From Fragilariopsis cylindrus CCMP1102 (lineage: Eukaryota; Bacillariophyta; Bacillariophyceae; Bacillariales; Bacillariaceae), in the NCBI GenBank assembly GCA_900095095.1, contig FMBT01000436.1, forward strand, positions 40,387 through 104,386: a DNA stretch of 64,000 nt. The letters are read 5' to 3'. The notes under the pieces were generated by a model. It was not told the DNA's origin. It saw nothing but the letters and a program-made list of their open reading frames with translations, and made no database searches. The translations under genes were made by a program, and so were the position numbers. This document shows, in pieces, positions 32,850 to 45,948 of the stretch. Position 1 is the stretch's first letter. Each line of letters begins with the position of its first letter.

Positions 32850-34476
32850 GAAAACTATCCCTATCTTATGGTATCGATGATTTATTTATCTTGGTTTCAA
32901 TTTTATACGTAAAAAATAAATCAAAGGTTGGACGTATGGAGGTCTTGAAAGTTTTTCCTTCGAAAAGAAAACCTGTATGGATCCGGTACCATTCGAGCGA
33001 GGACAAAGACGATGAAGGAAAGGATCGACCGCTCTATCCTGACACCCTTGCCAAGCAGGGTGACGATCTAAGAAATGATGCGGCGATGGCAGCCGTCGGC
33101 CAATTATGCGAGAGCATTTGGGCGACGGCCTCTATCGAGTGGATGCTGCAAAAGCCACCAACAGTCTGTGCTTATGATGTTGTTGTAACTTCTCCAGATG
33201 CTGGGTATTTGGAAATGGTTCCTGGAAAAACGTTCCTAGACTTAGTCAAAAAGTCTCTTCAACCACCACCGATGGGGGTACTACTAGTAGCGCGAAAAGC
33301 TTAAATAGTAAAAGCAATATATTTAATCGTAATTCGGGCCACAACACCTTGTGGGAGGAGATAGACGTAAAGAAATTAGCGCCTAGTCTAGTAGGAGCCT
33401 ACATTACCAACTTTATTTTGGGTGTCCGAGATCGACATGAAGACAATATGATGGTGGTGGGCGACGACAACGATCCAAAAATGATGCAGATAGACTTCGG
33501 TTACATACTCATGGAATATCCTGGTGGAGTCCATTTTGACATGCCACGTCTAACGATGCCGATCGCCTTGGTGGACCGATTGAACTCCACGAAGGGATCA
33601 GACGACGAAACAACCTTAATGGAAGATTTGCAACACGATATGCTTGCGGCGTATCTTGTCATTAGGCGGCACTCAAATCAAGTCATTCCATTTTGCGCTC
33701 ATCTATTATCTGACTCGTACAATCCGAAGCACGTGGAAAACATTCTAAAAGGACCCCACGTTTTTCGAACAAACGAATCAGAAAATTCTGTCATTCAATG
33801 GTTTTCACAAAAATTGACAACACAGGCAAGTAAAAAACACATTTTTCACAAAGTTAACTATGTATTACTCACTCACTCACTCACTCACTCACTCACTAAC
33901 AATATACCTAACTCGATTCGTTCCACTTCTTAATTCGATGCTTTCTATTTTCCTCAGTGGGCGCACTTTTTTTTTCGTCGTGAGGTCAAGCAGGGAATGG
34001 TTAGTGGATACTACGGCTTCGTTAAGCGAATTACACCTATGAAGAATGATCCGAAGGAAGAAGAAAAGCTATCATCAGGAAATACAAACAATATCGTGGG
34101 GAAAATTTCCCGGTTTTTCGCGGCTGGTAATCGAAACAGGAGCAATATATCTGGAAGCTTTGAGGATGATGATACTAATGAAGAAGATAGTATTCATTCC
34201 GTCCCGGAGGTCGTTACTACGACGATAGGTTCAGATTCAGCGCAACCGGTGTTCAAAAAATCGCGAAGTCGAAAATCTTTTGTGTTTGATAATTCAACCG
34301 AAGAAACTTCTAGCAACGAAGATTCTACCGATATGCACAAGTTGAATGAAAGAGTATCAAGCGCAATGAAGTTGCAGAAACGAGTAAGTAGTCTCATGAT
34401 ATCACAGATAGCAAAGAATGGGACCCTTGACATAGATTTTGATGGTGACGGCACGGCAAGTGTCAATTCGATATAA
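32039..34476 (+). CDS. Phosphatidylinositol 3/4-kinase family protein
   Basis: Three exons: 32039-32782, 32927-33825 and 33958-34476. Intron 1 is GT-AG and holds a GTT microsatellite; intron 2 has a GC-AG boundary (CAG|GCAAGT). The kinase part has a nucleotide-lobe segment VGRMEVLKVFPSKRKP, GYLEMVPGKTFLD as the hinge, the catalytic loop ILGVRDRHEDNMMV (GxxDRHxxN, about residue 414) and the DFG in QIDFGYIL (about 439); these are PI3K/PI4K signatures. It phosphorylates the inositol ring of membrane lipids; class and position are not clear. The N-terminal 248 residues show no named domain. A break at about 33274 needs one extra G in a run of five; exon 2 is then exactly 300 codons, 720 residues in all. 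The C-terminus is Ser-rich and probably regulatory. Confidence 0.87.
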
Positions 34477-34671
34477 TGGCAGTACAGTAATCAATAGATC
34501 AACATAAATTTTCGTGTAGAACATTTCTTTTTCGGGATGATTTTTTGCATGAATTAAGCTCCCCAAAAATGATATGATACTATCTACAACATCTACAAAA
34601 TGCTATTAATGATTTTAGATTGATTATGTTGTTGTAGAACTACAGAATACTACTAATGTTTTTTAAATCGA

Positions 34672-36959
34672 TTATGTTGTCGTAGAACTAGTCCTGACCT
34701 TCACGTTAGAGGTCATAAAGCCATAGAAAGTGGAAGGGCGTTCCAATGTTCCTTGTCGCACCTTATTCTGTCGTTGGTTTTTGTGTCATCGATTTTCTGA
34801 AATTTCCATCCAAGAAGAGAACCACAACGTCGACAGCAAGTAATTCGCCAGCTATAACCAGGGAAATAGCTATTTCCGAAACGAAGAAACAAAATACAGG
34901 AAAATTATATTTAAGTGGACATTTCTTTCAACACATCAAATCTGTACAAGGATCTTGGACGCCACAAAATACGCATATCATTTTTTGTCTGATTATCGTA
35001 CCTATTTTCTGTACTAGGATTACCCTGAAATGAGATTTTGTGTGTATCGACATTCCGTAACGTAGTAATTTGATGAATAAACCCAGAACGGTTGACGTAA
35101 GTCGACGTGGTCCCCTCTGCACCACATACTGTAAACACATCAGAAACAGTCGTAAAGGGTATCTCGCAGATATTACAGGTAATAAAACTACACCCATTGG
35201 TATTTGTTTCTGTTAATTTTTTGATAGCCTTCCAAATGAATAACAAACGTTCTAGAACGGAATTCATCCTTAATAATTTCATCGTTCGTTTTCTGAAAAT
35301 GGTGCATTATTTGCCATCCAGTACGAAAATCTTATTGCTAAGGATTCCATTAGATGAAATAGTTGTTCAAATAATGGGCCATTCGTGACAGGATGAGAGA
35401 TAGTGAGAGTGAGAGGTATGAAGAAAAGATTGTATTATTCTGTCTGATATAAAGAAGAAAATCACAATCATCCACTATGCATTATTGTTTCAAACAAAGA
35501 AAACAAAGACTTTTCGGTAGAACCATCGGTATGATTTTTCCTTTGAATAATTAAAGACGTACGTTCTAAGTTGTTTGTCCGATTCGAAACGATATCATCC
35601 TTTCTTAATGATGGAAGATTATCCCGTCCATCGTTCGTGTTTAATTTCATCACAATCTTTTCTACGATAGCATTTGGCATCCAGTGCCTATAAACAAAGA
35701 ATGGAACTGCTGTTAATTGTGAAAGATTCTGTGCCATTCTATCTGTTTGCCTTTGTATTGGTCTTTTATTAGTATTGTCTACTACCGTCGTGGTGAAGTC
35801 CGTTGATTCCTCCTCCTCTTCCTCTTCTTCTGCCTCATCGTCATAAGTACACTCTTCATCGGAAGAACGTTCCCTACTTCTTTTTCTTCGACGTTGATAT
35901 TGTTGTGTCCGAAAAGGAAGTGGCCGTGTTGAGAAAGGTGGTCGAGGTAATGGTTCGTCGTTGAGTTCTACTACCTTAAAGATTTTCCAATCATTATCAT
36001 CATCGTTGACACACGATAAAATCCGAAACCGCGATGTTCCTATCGCTGTAAATACAATTTCATCCATATCTTCATAACGTCTCCAAAGAGATGACGAATC
36101 GTCATCAACATCATCATCATCATGATTACTGTTGCTGTTGCTGTTGCTGTTGTTGTTACCACGTCTATTGATTATAGTAGTACGTTCGTGTGTATACTGG
36201 ACAGTTGCTATAGTTCCTATCCGTCCAACAAAGGGGTGTTGCTTGTGTTCGTGTTGATCGTCTTGTATACTCTCACTTCCATTTTCGTCATTGTCGTCGT
36301 CGTCGTTTTCGTTTTCGTCATCGTCATCGTCAGAATCGTTATCGTAGTAATCGTTGTCATCCATCATTTCGAATTCATCCCGTAGTATGGTAATGCTTTG
36401 GCGTATTCGATGATTCGAATTTCCTCCATCACCGAAAGAAAATCGTTGTCGCATCCACGATCCTCGTCTCAATTGTTGTTCGTGTTGTTCATGTTGTTCT
36501 CTCGTTGTTGTAGTATCTGGTTCTTCCTGATGGCGTCGCCGTGGTTGTGGTCGTAGTCGTGAGGAAGACAGACGAAGCTCGGATGGCGATGATGATAATG
36601 GTGATGATTCGTACGTTACTATACCAAGTTGTACTTTTGGTTGTGAGAGAGGGTCGTGACGACAAAGTCTAATTTTGTCTCCAAGATATCGAATCAAAGA
36701 ACGATTTTGTAATTCACTGGGATTGTACAATTTGGAAATAATACAACGCCATGCAATTGAAGCACCGCCAATTCCAGAGTGTTGTTGTTGGGTCTACCCT
36801 TATCTTTACCGACAACTCTATGATCCGGTAAGCATAGTGGGTGTGATTCTTCCAATACGAATGATCCCTAGGAAGACGAGTTGCTTCGTTGTGATCACCG
36901 CTGCTACAACTGCTGCTGCAACTGCCACTGTCTACTTCTTGCTCATCGTCAATTGCCAT
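34672..36959 (-). CDS. CRBN: Cereblon homologue (LON and CULT domains)
   Basis: Minus-strand gene from ATG at 36959. The LON-like part begins with AVLQLHGVVLFP and LYNPSELQNRSLIRYLGDKI, is split by an acidic low-complexity block (about 36270-36420) and by Arg/Glu-rich inserts, and resumes with IVFTAIGTSRFRIL and AVPFFVYRHWMPNAIVEKI. The CULT domain has its four zinc Cys in FITCNICEIP and WRITCCRRCGSLLGW, with YVNRSGFIHQITTL and YFPGYSW (aromatic cage residues) between and RPSTFYGFM at the end. Cereblon is the substrate receptor of CRL4 ubiquitin ligases. A 132-nt GT-AG intron (34870-35001) splits CULT. Frame breaks near 36730-36810, 35278 and 34748 need single extra bases. The link between about 35468 and 35400 contains stops and must hold an unrecognised intron or errors. 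Confidence 0.88.
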
Positions 36960-37378
36960 CTTTTTATTAGAGTTTGTACATTAAAAAACGAGACAAGTAA
37001 GCAACATTATATAAACATACACCCTGAATGAACCCTGGAGGAAAATTTGAAAATTGATCATTTTTGACATCATGTCAAAAATTGACCCGAGAATCATATT
37101 TCTCGAACCCCCCCCCCATCAAAAATTCTTAAATTTACACGTTTACATGTACGTGATATTAGTATAAACTGCTTTACGACGAATAGAATAAAGTAAAGAT
37201 GGTCTCAAATTCAAACTTGCAATCAAATACATAAAATGTACTAGTACCCCCCCTACCATTCGTGGTAGACTATTGTACTATTAAAATACTCATCATTATA
37301 TTTTTACGTCAGTACATACTGCAATTTGTTTTTTAGAGTTTGAATTGTATATATTAATTAGTTTGTATTAATTTTAAT
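36960..37378. promoter_or_regulatory. Upstream region of the cereblon gene with a bZIP-like palindrome
   Basis: 419 bp between two minus-strand genes. A palindrome at 37061-37081 (10-bp arms, TTTTTGACAT and ATGTCAAAAA, one base between) contains TGACATCATGTCA, similar to sites bound by bZIP factors, about 105 bp before the cereblon start codon. Binding is inferred. C-runs lie at 37109-37118 and 37245-37252. Confidence 0.4.
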
Positions 37379-40300
37379 TCACAAACTTTCTTCTTCATAT
37401 TGTTCCTCCTCAGACAATTGTGGTTGAACAATAGCCGCCAGTCCGTTATTCCATTCAGTTAGTTGTTTCCGTGTATCTTCTGGCAATTCGTGAGCTCGTT
37501 CTGTTCTGTAGGCAGCCCGCCGTAGTAGTCCAGACGTCATCCGTCTAGATAAAGCAACTACGCCAGGAAGCTGCTCAGTGATAGCGTTCCTAGTCTCTTC
37601 GTCTGATAAGAGTTCCGATACAGTGGAAAGAAGATTTCCGTCATTACTATCCTTTGCCGGAGCAGAATTATGGTCATCATCGGAGGTTGTAGAGAACGTA
37701 TTTGATGCAATACCATCCACAACTAATGGTCCAAGTGCACTTCTTAATTCTTCTATTGTTTCGATGATTCTGTCATCTTCTTCGGTAGATGCTAACAGTG
37801 ATTCGATCAAACCCGGTATCTCTGCAGGTCGATCCACTAACAATGACTTGAGTGGACTGGGAAAGAATGAATCATTTTGACCAAAAATCTGTTTGGGTCT
37901 CTTAAGAATTGATGAGGCGGCATTTGCTAGAGGATTATCAACAAGCGCGGCACGTAAGCTCTCCGCGTCATAGCGTCTCCGAATTTAGCGGTTTCTTCCA
38001 CTAGAATATCCTGAAGCGTCGAGCCTTTCGGATCAAGAAACAGCTTGCTAAACTCGGCAGCTGCCTTCGCCTGGCCTTTCCCTTCTCGATCGGCATCGGT
38101 CGTTGATGAAGTGTAGGAGGCAAATCCTTCAGTCATTTCGACCAATTTAGCTGGAGATAAACCATTGTTTGTCTGCTTTACACCATTGGCTGATGCAGCA
38201 TCAAGTGTGGCCTGTCGTACAAGAGCCAATGCGGAATTTGGGTCCTGTATGGATAAATCATCACCTTCTTTCAAACCCAACATTAATCTCAATGCTTTCT
38301 TGGCGCGCGGGTTTCGGTCCGTGAACAATCTACTTGCCAGGTAGGGGTAACATTCTTGAATAATTGAGTAGTTTTCATCAATGCTTAAGCCGATACCTTC
38401 TAATGTTGAAATGCACGAGCAAGATACAAAACGTATGGTGGTAACGAAAACAATTCACGATTACGTTTTGAGACTTCTTCCATGATGTTTGTGACTCCTT
38501 TCACATCTACACCCTCAGACGCTAATTGTTCTTCCATTTTTTCTTTCATTTCGGCTTGCGCTGCAACTCGAAGTTCTTCGTCTGATAGATTTTCGCCATA
38601 CCGTTCCTGGAATTCTGCCTTCACCCGCTCTTGGATTTTTTTCGGACCACCACCGGCTGCTAATTGCCGGAAGGTAAAACTGAGTCCCTCTGTGATACCA
38701 GAAGACTTCAAACGTTCCGCTGTTACGTCAGGAGGTGAAAAACCAAGATTGATAAAGTCTTGTGGGATAGATTCGTAATCTTCGACGTTGATATGTGCAA
38801 TAAACTCCAACAGTGCGTACTGCAATGATGAAGGAACATCTAGTGTCATCCCCCAATCAAGTATGCAAAGTTTTCCGTCTTCAGTTCGGAGTAAGTTTCC
38901 AAGATGAGGGTCGCAATGCAGCACTCCAGTGTCGAGCAACATGGTCAAGTAAGCCTTGATTAGTAGTATCGATCAATAAATATAGAAAACGGAGAGTGAA
39001 ACGAACGTGAATAAGAGAGCGATAGAAAGAGTAGACGCTTTCAGCGACGATAAAACGAACTAAATCACACAATTCCTACTGGCATCAGTGCGAGTAGTTT
39101 GATTGTGTGCTTTATGTTGTAAGGCACAATAGACGTCACGTTACGTTACTTACATTGATTGCAACTCCACACAATCTGGGTACATCAGTGCTTGCATCTA
39201 AGTCCAATCGAGTCCCTTTCACCCATTCGGTCACTAAGACCTTATCTCGGACCAATTCATCTACAACTGTGGGAGCGCAGACGGCATCTAGCTTACGTTT
39301 ATCCATAGCAAGTTGGAAATCTTTCGTGTTTTTTGCCTCTAAACGGTAGTCAGTTTCGGCGACAAAGCCACGACCCCATTCGTCGACTAAGGTAACTGCT
39401 AAATCAATATCATCTTGTGTAGTTTCAACACCATTAGCAGCGTTCTGTAATCGTGTTTGAATTGGAGTCAGCAGCCGAAGGATGTATAAATCTAGTGCAA
39501 TTTCCGATAGTATACCAGGGCGTTGAATTTTGACAGCCACATCCTGGCCGGTTACAGCCAACACACCCCGGTAGACCTGTCCCACCGATGCAGACGCCAC
39601 AGGGTCCTCTGTTAGGTCGCTAAAAATCAATGACAAATCGTCAACGTTGAATTCGCGTTTTAATATTTCTCTTCCAACATCGTTTTCAAAAGGAGTTACG
39701 GCATCTTGTAATGCACGCAGCTCTAATGCGTATGCAGCCGGAATCAGATCGGTTCGAATTGACAGTGCTTGGCCCAATTTGATAAATGTCGGTCCGAGTT
39801 GCTCGCATAGCCGAAGGGCGACTTTTGCTCTGCGAGGTTCGTTCCTTTGGAGTGCTTTGTACTCTTCGTCACCCAATAATTTACCAAGAATTAACCAATC
39901 GAACAGCAATCCTGTAGTGAAGGAACTAGTCAACACGCCAAGTTGAACGATCCGTTTCATGACCATGAATTTACGTTTCCCATAAAATCATCTCCCTTCG
40001 CAGGAGAATATGAATCCGCTCCAGGAGCGTAAGGAACTTCGTCATTAGAAAAACCTATGGGTGATTTATTACCGCTAATTGGAACCACGTTCCCAAGGAA
40101 AAAGAAAAAACGGCGACCGAATGCCATGGATTATCGATGACGATTTGGCTGGATACTGCGTACAAATGTTCCCATCCGTCTCCTCCTTGATAGTGAAGGA
40201 GCGAAGTGTCGGGCATTAATTTCGTAATAACTTCAGTCGACTTCGCTACCACTGTTGCTAACATTTCGTTTCTAGTGAGGATTTCTCCACAGCATTACTT

Positions 40301-40604
40301 CCCTTAGATAGAATATCGCCTGCAAGATTCGCTACATAGGTCGATTCGGCTGATGATGGTATCGCTTTAGCACCGACGAAGATGAAATCGAAGATATCCT
40401 CGACTTGTTCAGACACTGATGTTGAGATTTGGTTGGCCCGAATGCTGCGATAGTTTTTAAGTCTCCAAACGACAAAATGGTCACCGCTGCTGCTGCTGCT
40501 GCAACAACCATGAAAACGGATCTGCCACGATGAGAATATCTTGATTTGTGATTCTTGCGGGATACATGGTCCATCTTTCTCCTCGTCGCCGTCGACGTCG
40601 CCAT
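37379..40604 (-). CDS. ABC1K: Plastid-type ABC1 (aarF/UbiB) atypical kinase
   Basis: Minus-strand gene from ATG at 40604. The leader has a hydrophobic stretch VFMVVAAAAAAVTILSFGD and then IAAFGPTK, an ASAFAP-type plastid import motif. The ABC1 kinase core is intact: LGPTFIKLGQALSIRTDLIP (the KxGQ motif), VASASVGQVYRGVL (Ala-rich loop in place of the usual Gly loop), AVKIQRPG (Lys), the catalytic VLHCDPHLGNLLR and CILDWGMTLD (DFG-like). A GT-AG intron of about 200 nt (38950-39152) lies before the catalytic loop. About 350 further residues follow, mostly helical and acidic. Plastid ABC1 kinases regulate quinone and tocopherol metabolism at plastoglobules. Single-base breaks near 40430, 40380, 40262, 40080, 39980, 38405 and 37975 can each be mended by a base in a short run. 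Confidence 0.88.
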
Positions 40605-42814
40605 TGTCGATGTTCTTCTTTGTATTATCTGCCTACTGCCGTATTATTGAATGCACAGGTTTTATTTTAACAGTTTTAGCGTGATTTTTCGGTTGACATA
40701 CAGTGAGACGCAGACAATAACGTTCGATTTTATGTGTTTCTATATTTCGGCAACAGTGAGCATCAGATGACGGAATCAATTATACGAATGTCCATTGGCC
40801 AGCACAACATCATGACATACCGATCGATGCTGGTTGCTGGTACAGTATCCATCCATGAAGACAGAAGACCAAATCGGAATATGACTCACTCCTGGGAACT
40901 GCCATCACTGCTTGAATTTCACTAATTCAAGCCAACCTAATAGACGAGTCGGGTCCCGTTTCTTTTATTTTTATGCTAAAAGAATAATTTCCCATCTCCC
41001 CCAATTTCGTTAACTAATTAATTTCTACAATTATTATTACATTGTGCACATGATTTACAATGTTTCCATGGAATATAAATTTTATGGTCTGTAATAGATG
41101 CAATTGATTATCAACTCGACTGACTAGGTTTATTAACATGGGGCGTTCAGGGATATAAAGCTATTAATATAGCTAAATAGTAGGTATGCATAGTGATTAT
41201 CTCCACATTCTACTGTAGGAATACTTAGGTTGGTAGCAGGAAGGATCAAACACAGTCAGTATGTTCTTTAGTAAGTATCTTTGATCCTACCAAATGCAAA
41301 ATGATAATGCACTGTGTGTGATATGTTTCACAAACAATGGGTGAAACAGATGCTACCTTACTATGAAATATGATAAGGGTTGCTACTCACTTCCCTAGCA
41401 GTGTAGGGCCCATAATAAGCAACAGGGACTTATTGACTTAGTAAGAAGGCATGTGCCTTTGAAAGGGCTTGCGCTCTCTCTCTCTCAAGAGGGGGTGCTC
41501 AGTCTAGCTTCTAAGGGAGATATGACTGCTAAAAAGTCCCCAAAATATGGCTTCAATATTGAAGCCATAACCGAACAGCTTATACTATATTATTATCCAT
41601 TGAGCTCTTCCACTATTATTTTTTGTTTCGTATTTTGCCTCATATTTTGCACCTTTATGCACCTCTTCTTGTGATGTTTAAAATACGACTCCATTTTCAT
41701 TTGCACAGCCATTCCCATCCTGGACCAACTTAGACCAAACAACACCTCTTTCTACCTAAAAGAAGGATAATAAAGTATCGTATATTATATTGTTATACTA
41801 ATAAGCCATTCAGTCAATTTTATATTTAGAGCCTTAAGAAAGGAACCACTGTGGACGGGTATGTTTGAAAGGTTCTTCCAAAAATAGAAATCATTTTGAG
41901 TGTGGTGTAGAATAAGATCACATGGAAGCAACAACAGCCCCATCTCTATGCCACTGGGCAGACCATGATCTTGATTATCCCTCATAACAGTAGTATTTGA
42001 AATCAGCCAATTGCTGATGGACCAATTAATCAATCAATCGGTTGTTGGTGTGGTTGTTGTTCATATATAACGTGTTGTTGAAAAGCTGCTGCTTTGCTCC
42101 TCACCGCCTTAGAAAGGCTAGTGAGACAGCGGTTGACCTGAAGTGTGGTTGTTGTTCTATATAGTACTACAAGTAAAGTATTTTACTGTGTAAAGTGTGC
42201 CATTACATAAACCTGAACTTGCTCTATTTGATGGGAACAAAACAGCTTGCTTCTAATCACTTCCACAATGTTGTTATTCTGAACATTCCAGAAACTGTTA
42301 ATTGTACATACGGCATTATGACCATAAGCTATTGCGGTAAGCAATACCTTCGTATTCAACAGTATTCGTAATAGGTGTCAGTCTAGTACAGTATTTGTGT
42401 TAGGGGTTCTGAGTTCGCAATTTACTTTGACTTCAACTGGTCACTTGCATCTAATATTTCCTTTTACGGTCATAATGCCTCATTTATAATTTGACAAATT
42501 TGCCTGAACACTAATAGTCAAAGGCCAAAGATATTGGTACATTTCTGTGTGTTGTTACTACAATGGTAGAAGACATAATGTACTACGAGTACTTTTTAGA
42601 ATCAAAAGTAAACGCTTTTTCTACTAGTAGTAACACAGGGCCGCACCCTGAAGTCATTTATCCCTTAATAGGAGTGGGTGCACCACATATATGTGGGTAA
42701 ATGGACGTCTATAGTGTACCAACTACAAATGCCTAAGTTTTGGTCAATACTAGGACCTAGGACAAGTTTGAGAGGTAGAAAGTGTTGTTGATGATTCAAT
42801 GAAGAGAAGGATAG
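40605..42814. other. Gene-poor spacer before a retroelement
   Basis: 2.2 kb with no recognisable coding sequence; the longest open frames are short and without domains. It contains the 24-bp perfect palindrome at 41546-41569 and a CT run near 41469-41485. The first 200 bp should hold the ABC1-kinase promoter. Confidence 0.5.
41546..41569. repeat. 24-bp perfect palindrome without spacer
   Basis: TATGGCTTCAAT is followed at once by its reverse complement ATTGAAGCCATA. No coding context was seen. Confidence 0.9.
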
Positions 42815-43213
42815 TGTTGGGGATTCAATTAAGATTGGGTTCGGTGTGTGAGGTGCTTGTGGTAGCTGCAGAGTCATGAGCATCATGACATCTGCGCACG
42901 CCGCTTCCTCACAATTAGTAAAAGATAATAAGGTAATTAACGTGTGGCTGGGAATTGGCGAGAGACGATGTGCTATTTACACATGATGTAAATGAAGCAC
43001 CTCTATTGTCGCACCTCCTTTGTCATGTCAACATGTATATCATTATATTTATTATAGAACTTATGCAATAGGGAATAATAGTAATAATAATAATAATAAT
43101 AGACAAGGAAGATAATTACCTACATACTAACATATAGTCTCTTCAAGCATTACATAGTCATAGCATCAATCAGTGACCTAGGAAAGCGTAGGTGTGACTA
43201 TTGTATTCCAACA
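42815..43213 (+). repeat. 5' LTR of the truncated element
   Basis: 399 bp, with an internal AAT microsatellite (about 43078-43100) that differs in length between the two LTRs. It is preceded by the target duplication GATAG. Confidence 0.9.
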
Positions 43214-43431
43214 TTACATTCTCTAATAAATAATCAAACTATTAATTTGAATAATCAAATCAATAGCAACCCTGACCTCCTTCAAAATGTGATGAGAAAT
43301 GATACATGAAATGATATTTTTACCCACCATAACATGCCACAATTTCATAATGTCACAATCCATGGATTCAAACATATTCGTGGTATCGATGAGGATTTTC
43401 GTCAGGGCTGATCTTAAACGCAGAAGGTCAA

Positions 43432-45414
43432 ATGCCCTTTGAACCGTACAACACTGGATGGATTAAATCCATCTATGGTGGAACCTGCTTAGCCTGGTTC
43501 CTATACACCAGGGGGTGCCTTCCCAATGTCATTTCAGTAATGTGTTATAGCAACATCATATTCATTCCAATGGTTGACCTTGTCAACAAGCTCTTCCAAA
43601 TGATTGGTAGTACTATCATAGCAGTCGGAACTGTAATAGATAAAGCCGAGTCTCTTGTCTTCACCCATTTCAATTACATTGAACCAATTTACAATGGTTT
43701 CCAACGAATTGAATGATTGATATCTCTAGTGTTAATTTGAACACCAGCCCATCAATTGCGATGCGCCCTACAGCCATCTGCAATCAACATAACTCCAGAA
43801 ACAACAAGAGTTCCTCCAAAAGACACTTTTAGGTGGCTTCTATGCTAGGAAACGCACTACCAGCAAGCGTTCAATTTATCTCAGGATTGAAATTTTCGAT
43901 GATTGATTATATGAACCAACCCCAGGTCCAATCCAATATTCGAACCCAGACCCGATCCCAGTTCAGTTTGAAACCAAAAAGACTAGCAAAGATTCGCGGA
44001 CGCGGAGGCATTGGCAAACCTACAGTCTCCACTGATCGCTCTCATGACAGAAATTTCTATCCTATAGATGATCCATCCTATCAAAACATCACATGGTATG
44101 ACGCCATCTCTCCCTACTGGACAGGTGATATGGTTTGGAACAGTGCCTATGTTCTTAACCACCAAGTAGTATCTGTTACTACTCGTCCAATATTTGTTTC
44201 TGATTTACTTCCGGCATTTGAAATGTCTGCTACAATTCATACACCAAAAGCAAAAAGTGGGGGTGAGAATGTTGGCCCACGGGCCACCATTGCTCTTGAT
44301 AGTGGATCATTCACATATTCAAGGATTCATTCCTACTCGCTGATATACAGTCTGATGTCAGCAACTCTATTGCTGTTCGCACCACTGACTCAAAGTTCCC
44401 AGTCAATGATATAGGACGCCTGTGTGATGATCTCAACACGCTTCCCCTACCATCTAGGGGTGACTAATCTCTTGTCACTAGCTCTGGTTGCTGATACGTA
44501 AAGAGTGGTCATGGACAGTGCCATTGGTAATGCAATCTATGTATTCAACGATGAAGGCTCTTACGTTTGATTTGGTAAAACACCCAATGGAATGTATTGC
44601 CTTGACATCTCCACTGACGATGACAATCATGTTGTTTTAGCACATCAAACTGTCAAAGGGGAGAGTGCACACTTTTCTGCAATCGATTGTTGAAGAGCTG
44701 CAAAAGTCAGAGATCTTCGAGGATCACTAGCATGTCCTAGTGACCTTGATCTTGCTAATGCAATTGAACACAATGTTACTGGGAACAACCCTTCCACAAG
44801 AAGGGATGTGTGCATTGCCAAGAAAATATAGGAAGAGCATCATGCCAAGAGAAGATGATGTGTCAGACATACCACCCAGTATAATTAAAGAATACGCCAA
44901 GGTACATCTGTCTATTGATGTCATGCACGCCAATGGAATTAAGTTCCTTATATCACACTCAAAGCATATAGGTCTACTACAAATTTACTGCGTCGGAAAG
45001 TATAGTCGGGATGCTATACTAGCATGCATTTAAAAGATAATACAATCATACAGAAGTAGAAGTGTATTTAAGGTTGTCACAATCGAAGCAGATGGTGCAT
45101 TTGAATGCATCAAACATGAACTACAAGACAAGCTGTATAACATCACACTGTCAACATGTGACGCTGACAGACATGTGGAAACCATTGAACAACAGATTCG
45201 ATTCCTCAAGGAAAGAATCAAACCTGTGAGGCTAATGATGCCATACAAGAAGGTCCCTAGACGGTTCACCATCAGAATAGTTCACCATGTTACATTATTA
45301 ATCAACTCACTTCCCAAGCAAAATGGCATCCATTCAATCCTGTCACCAAGAGAATTAGAGAGGAATGGGAAGCAGTCTAGTACCAAGAAAACCAGACACA
45401 TTAGCATTCGATAA
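43432..45414 (+). pseudogene. Gag and integrase remnants of the truncated copia element
   Basis: Broken plus-strand frames. From 43432 there is MPFEPYNTGWIKSIYGG and FQMIGSTIIAVGTVIDKA. From 43833 a second block has NITWYDAISPYWTGDMVWN and ends near a protease-like IALDSGSFTYSRIHSYS. From about 44860 an integrase-like block keeps the acidic residues in LSIDVMHANGIKFL, VVTIEADGAFECIKHEL and DADRHVETIEQQIRFLKERI, with RRFTIRIVHHVTLLINSLP after them. Stops and shifts are frequent and no RT or RNase H is present. The polypeptide resembles integrases of diatom copia-type elements as I know them. Confidence 0.7.
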
Positions 45415-45948
45415 TTTCTACGTGACGAGTAAGATCAAAGATGGGAGCATACTGTTGAGCTACGTAATAAGCTTTGGTTATTAACTAATGTCTAAAGTTA
45501 TTATGAGCTTTCTATCTTAGCGTCTATCGGGGTTGCTATTTCCCATTACAACTGGTTATTCCACTTAGTTAGCGATTTGTCTTAGCAAGTGATTGAGTTG
45601 TGACTTGGAATGGCTTGCCTGGTGGCAAATGCCATATTGGGTTGTAGTATTTGAATACTGACTAGTAACGGTCTTAGTCCCAGTTGCTAGTGACTTGAGT
45701 ATCTCATCACATACGTGTTATATACCATCCGGCAAAGTAGATGGTATCTGACTATCTGACCAAGCCATTACAGGGCTGCCTATTTAGAACCCACCAAAAT
45801 TCCATCATGGGACATACAGAGGATTCAATTTGCAGGTATCAAAAGGAGTGTAGCAATGCTAAAGCATTGAATGGATCCCAGTCATAATTGTAAAGTATTA
45901 TAGATACTGTCATATCATTGAATACACATTGGTGTGAAAGTAGAAGTG

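Noticed and set aside
600-40604. Pervasive programmed -1 frameshifting as a new decoding system
   Set aside because: All sites could be read that way, but there is no common slippery sequence or structure, the sites also occur in retroelements, and base dropout in short runs explains them more simply. The first finding gives the test.
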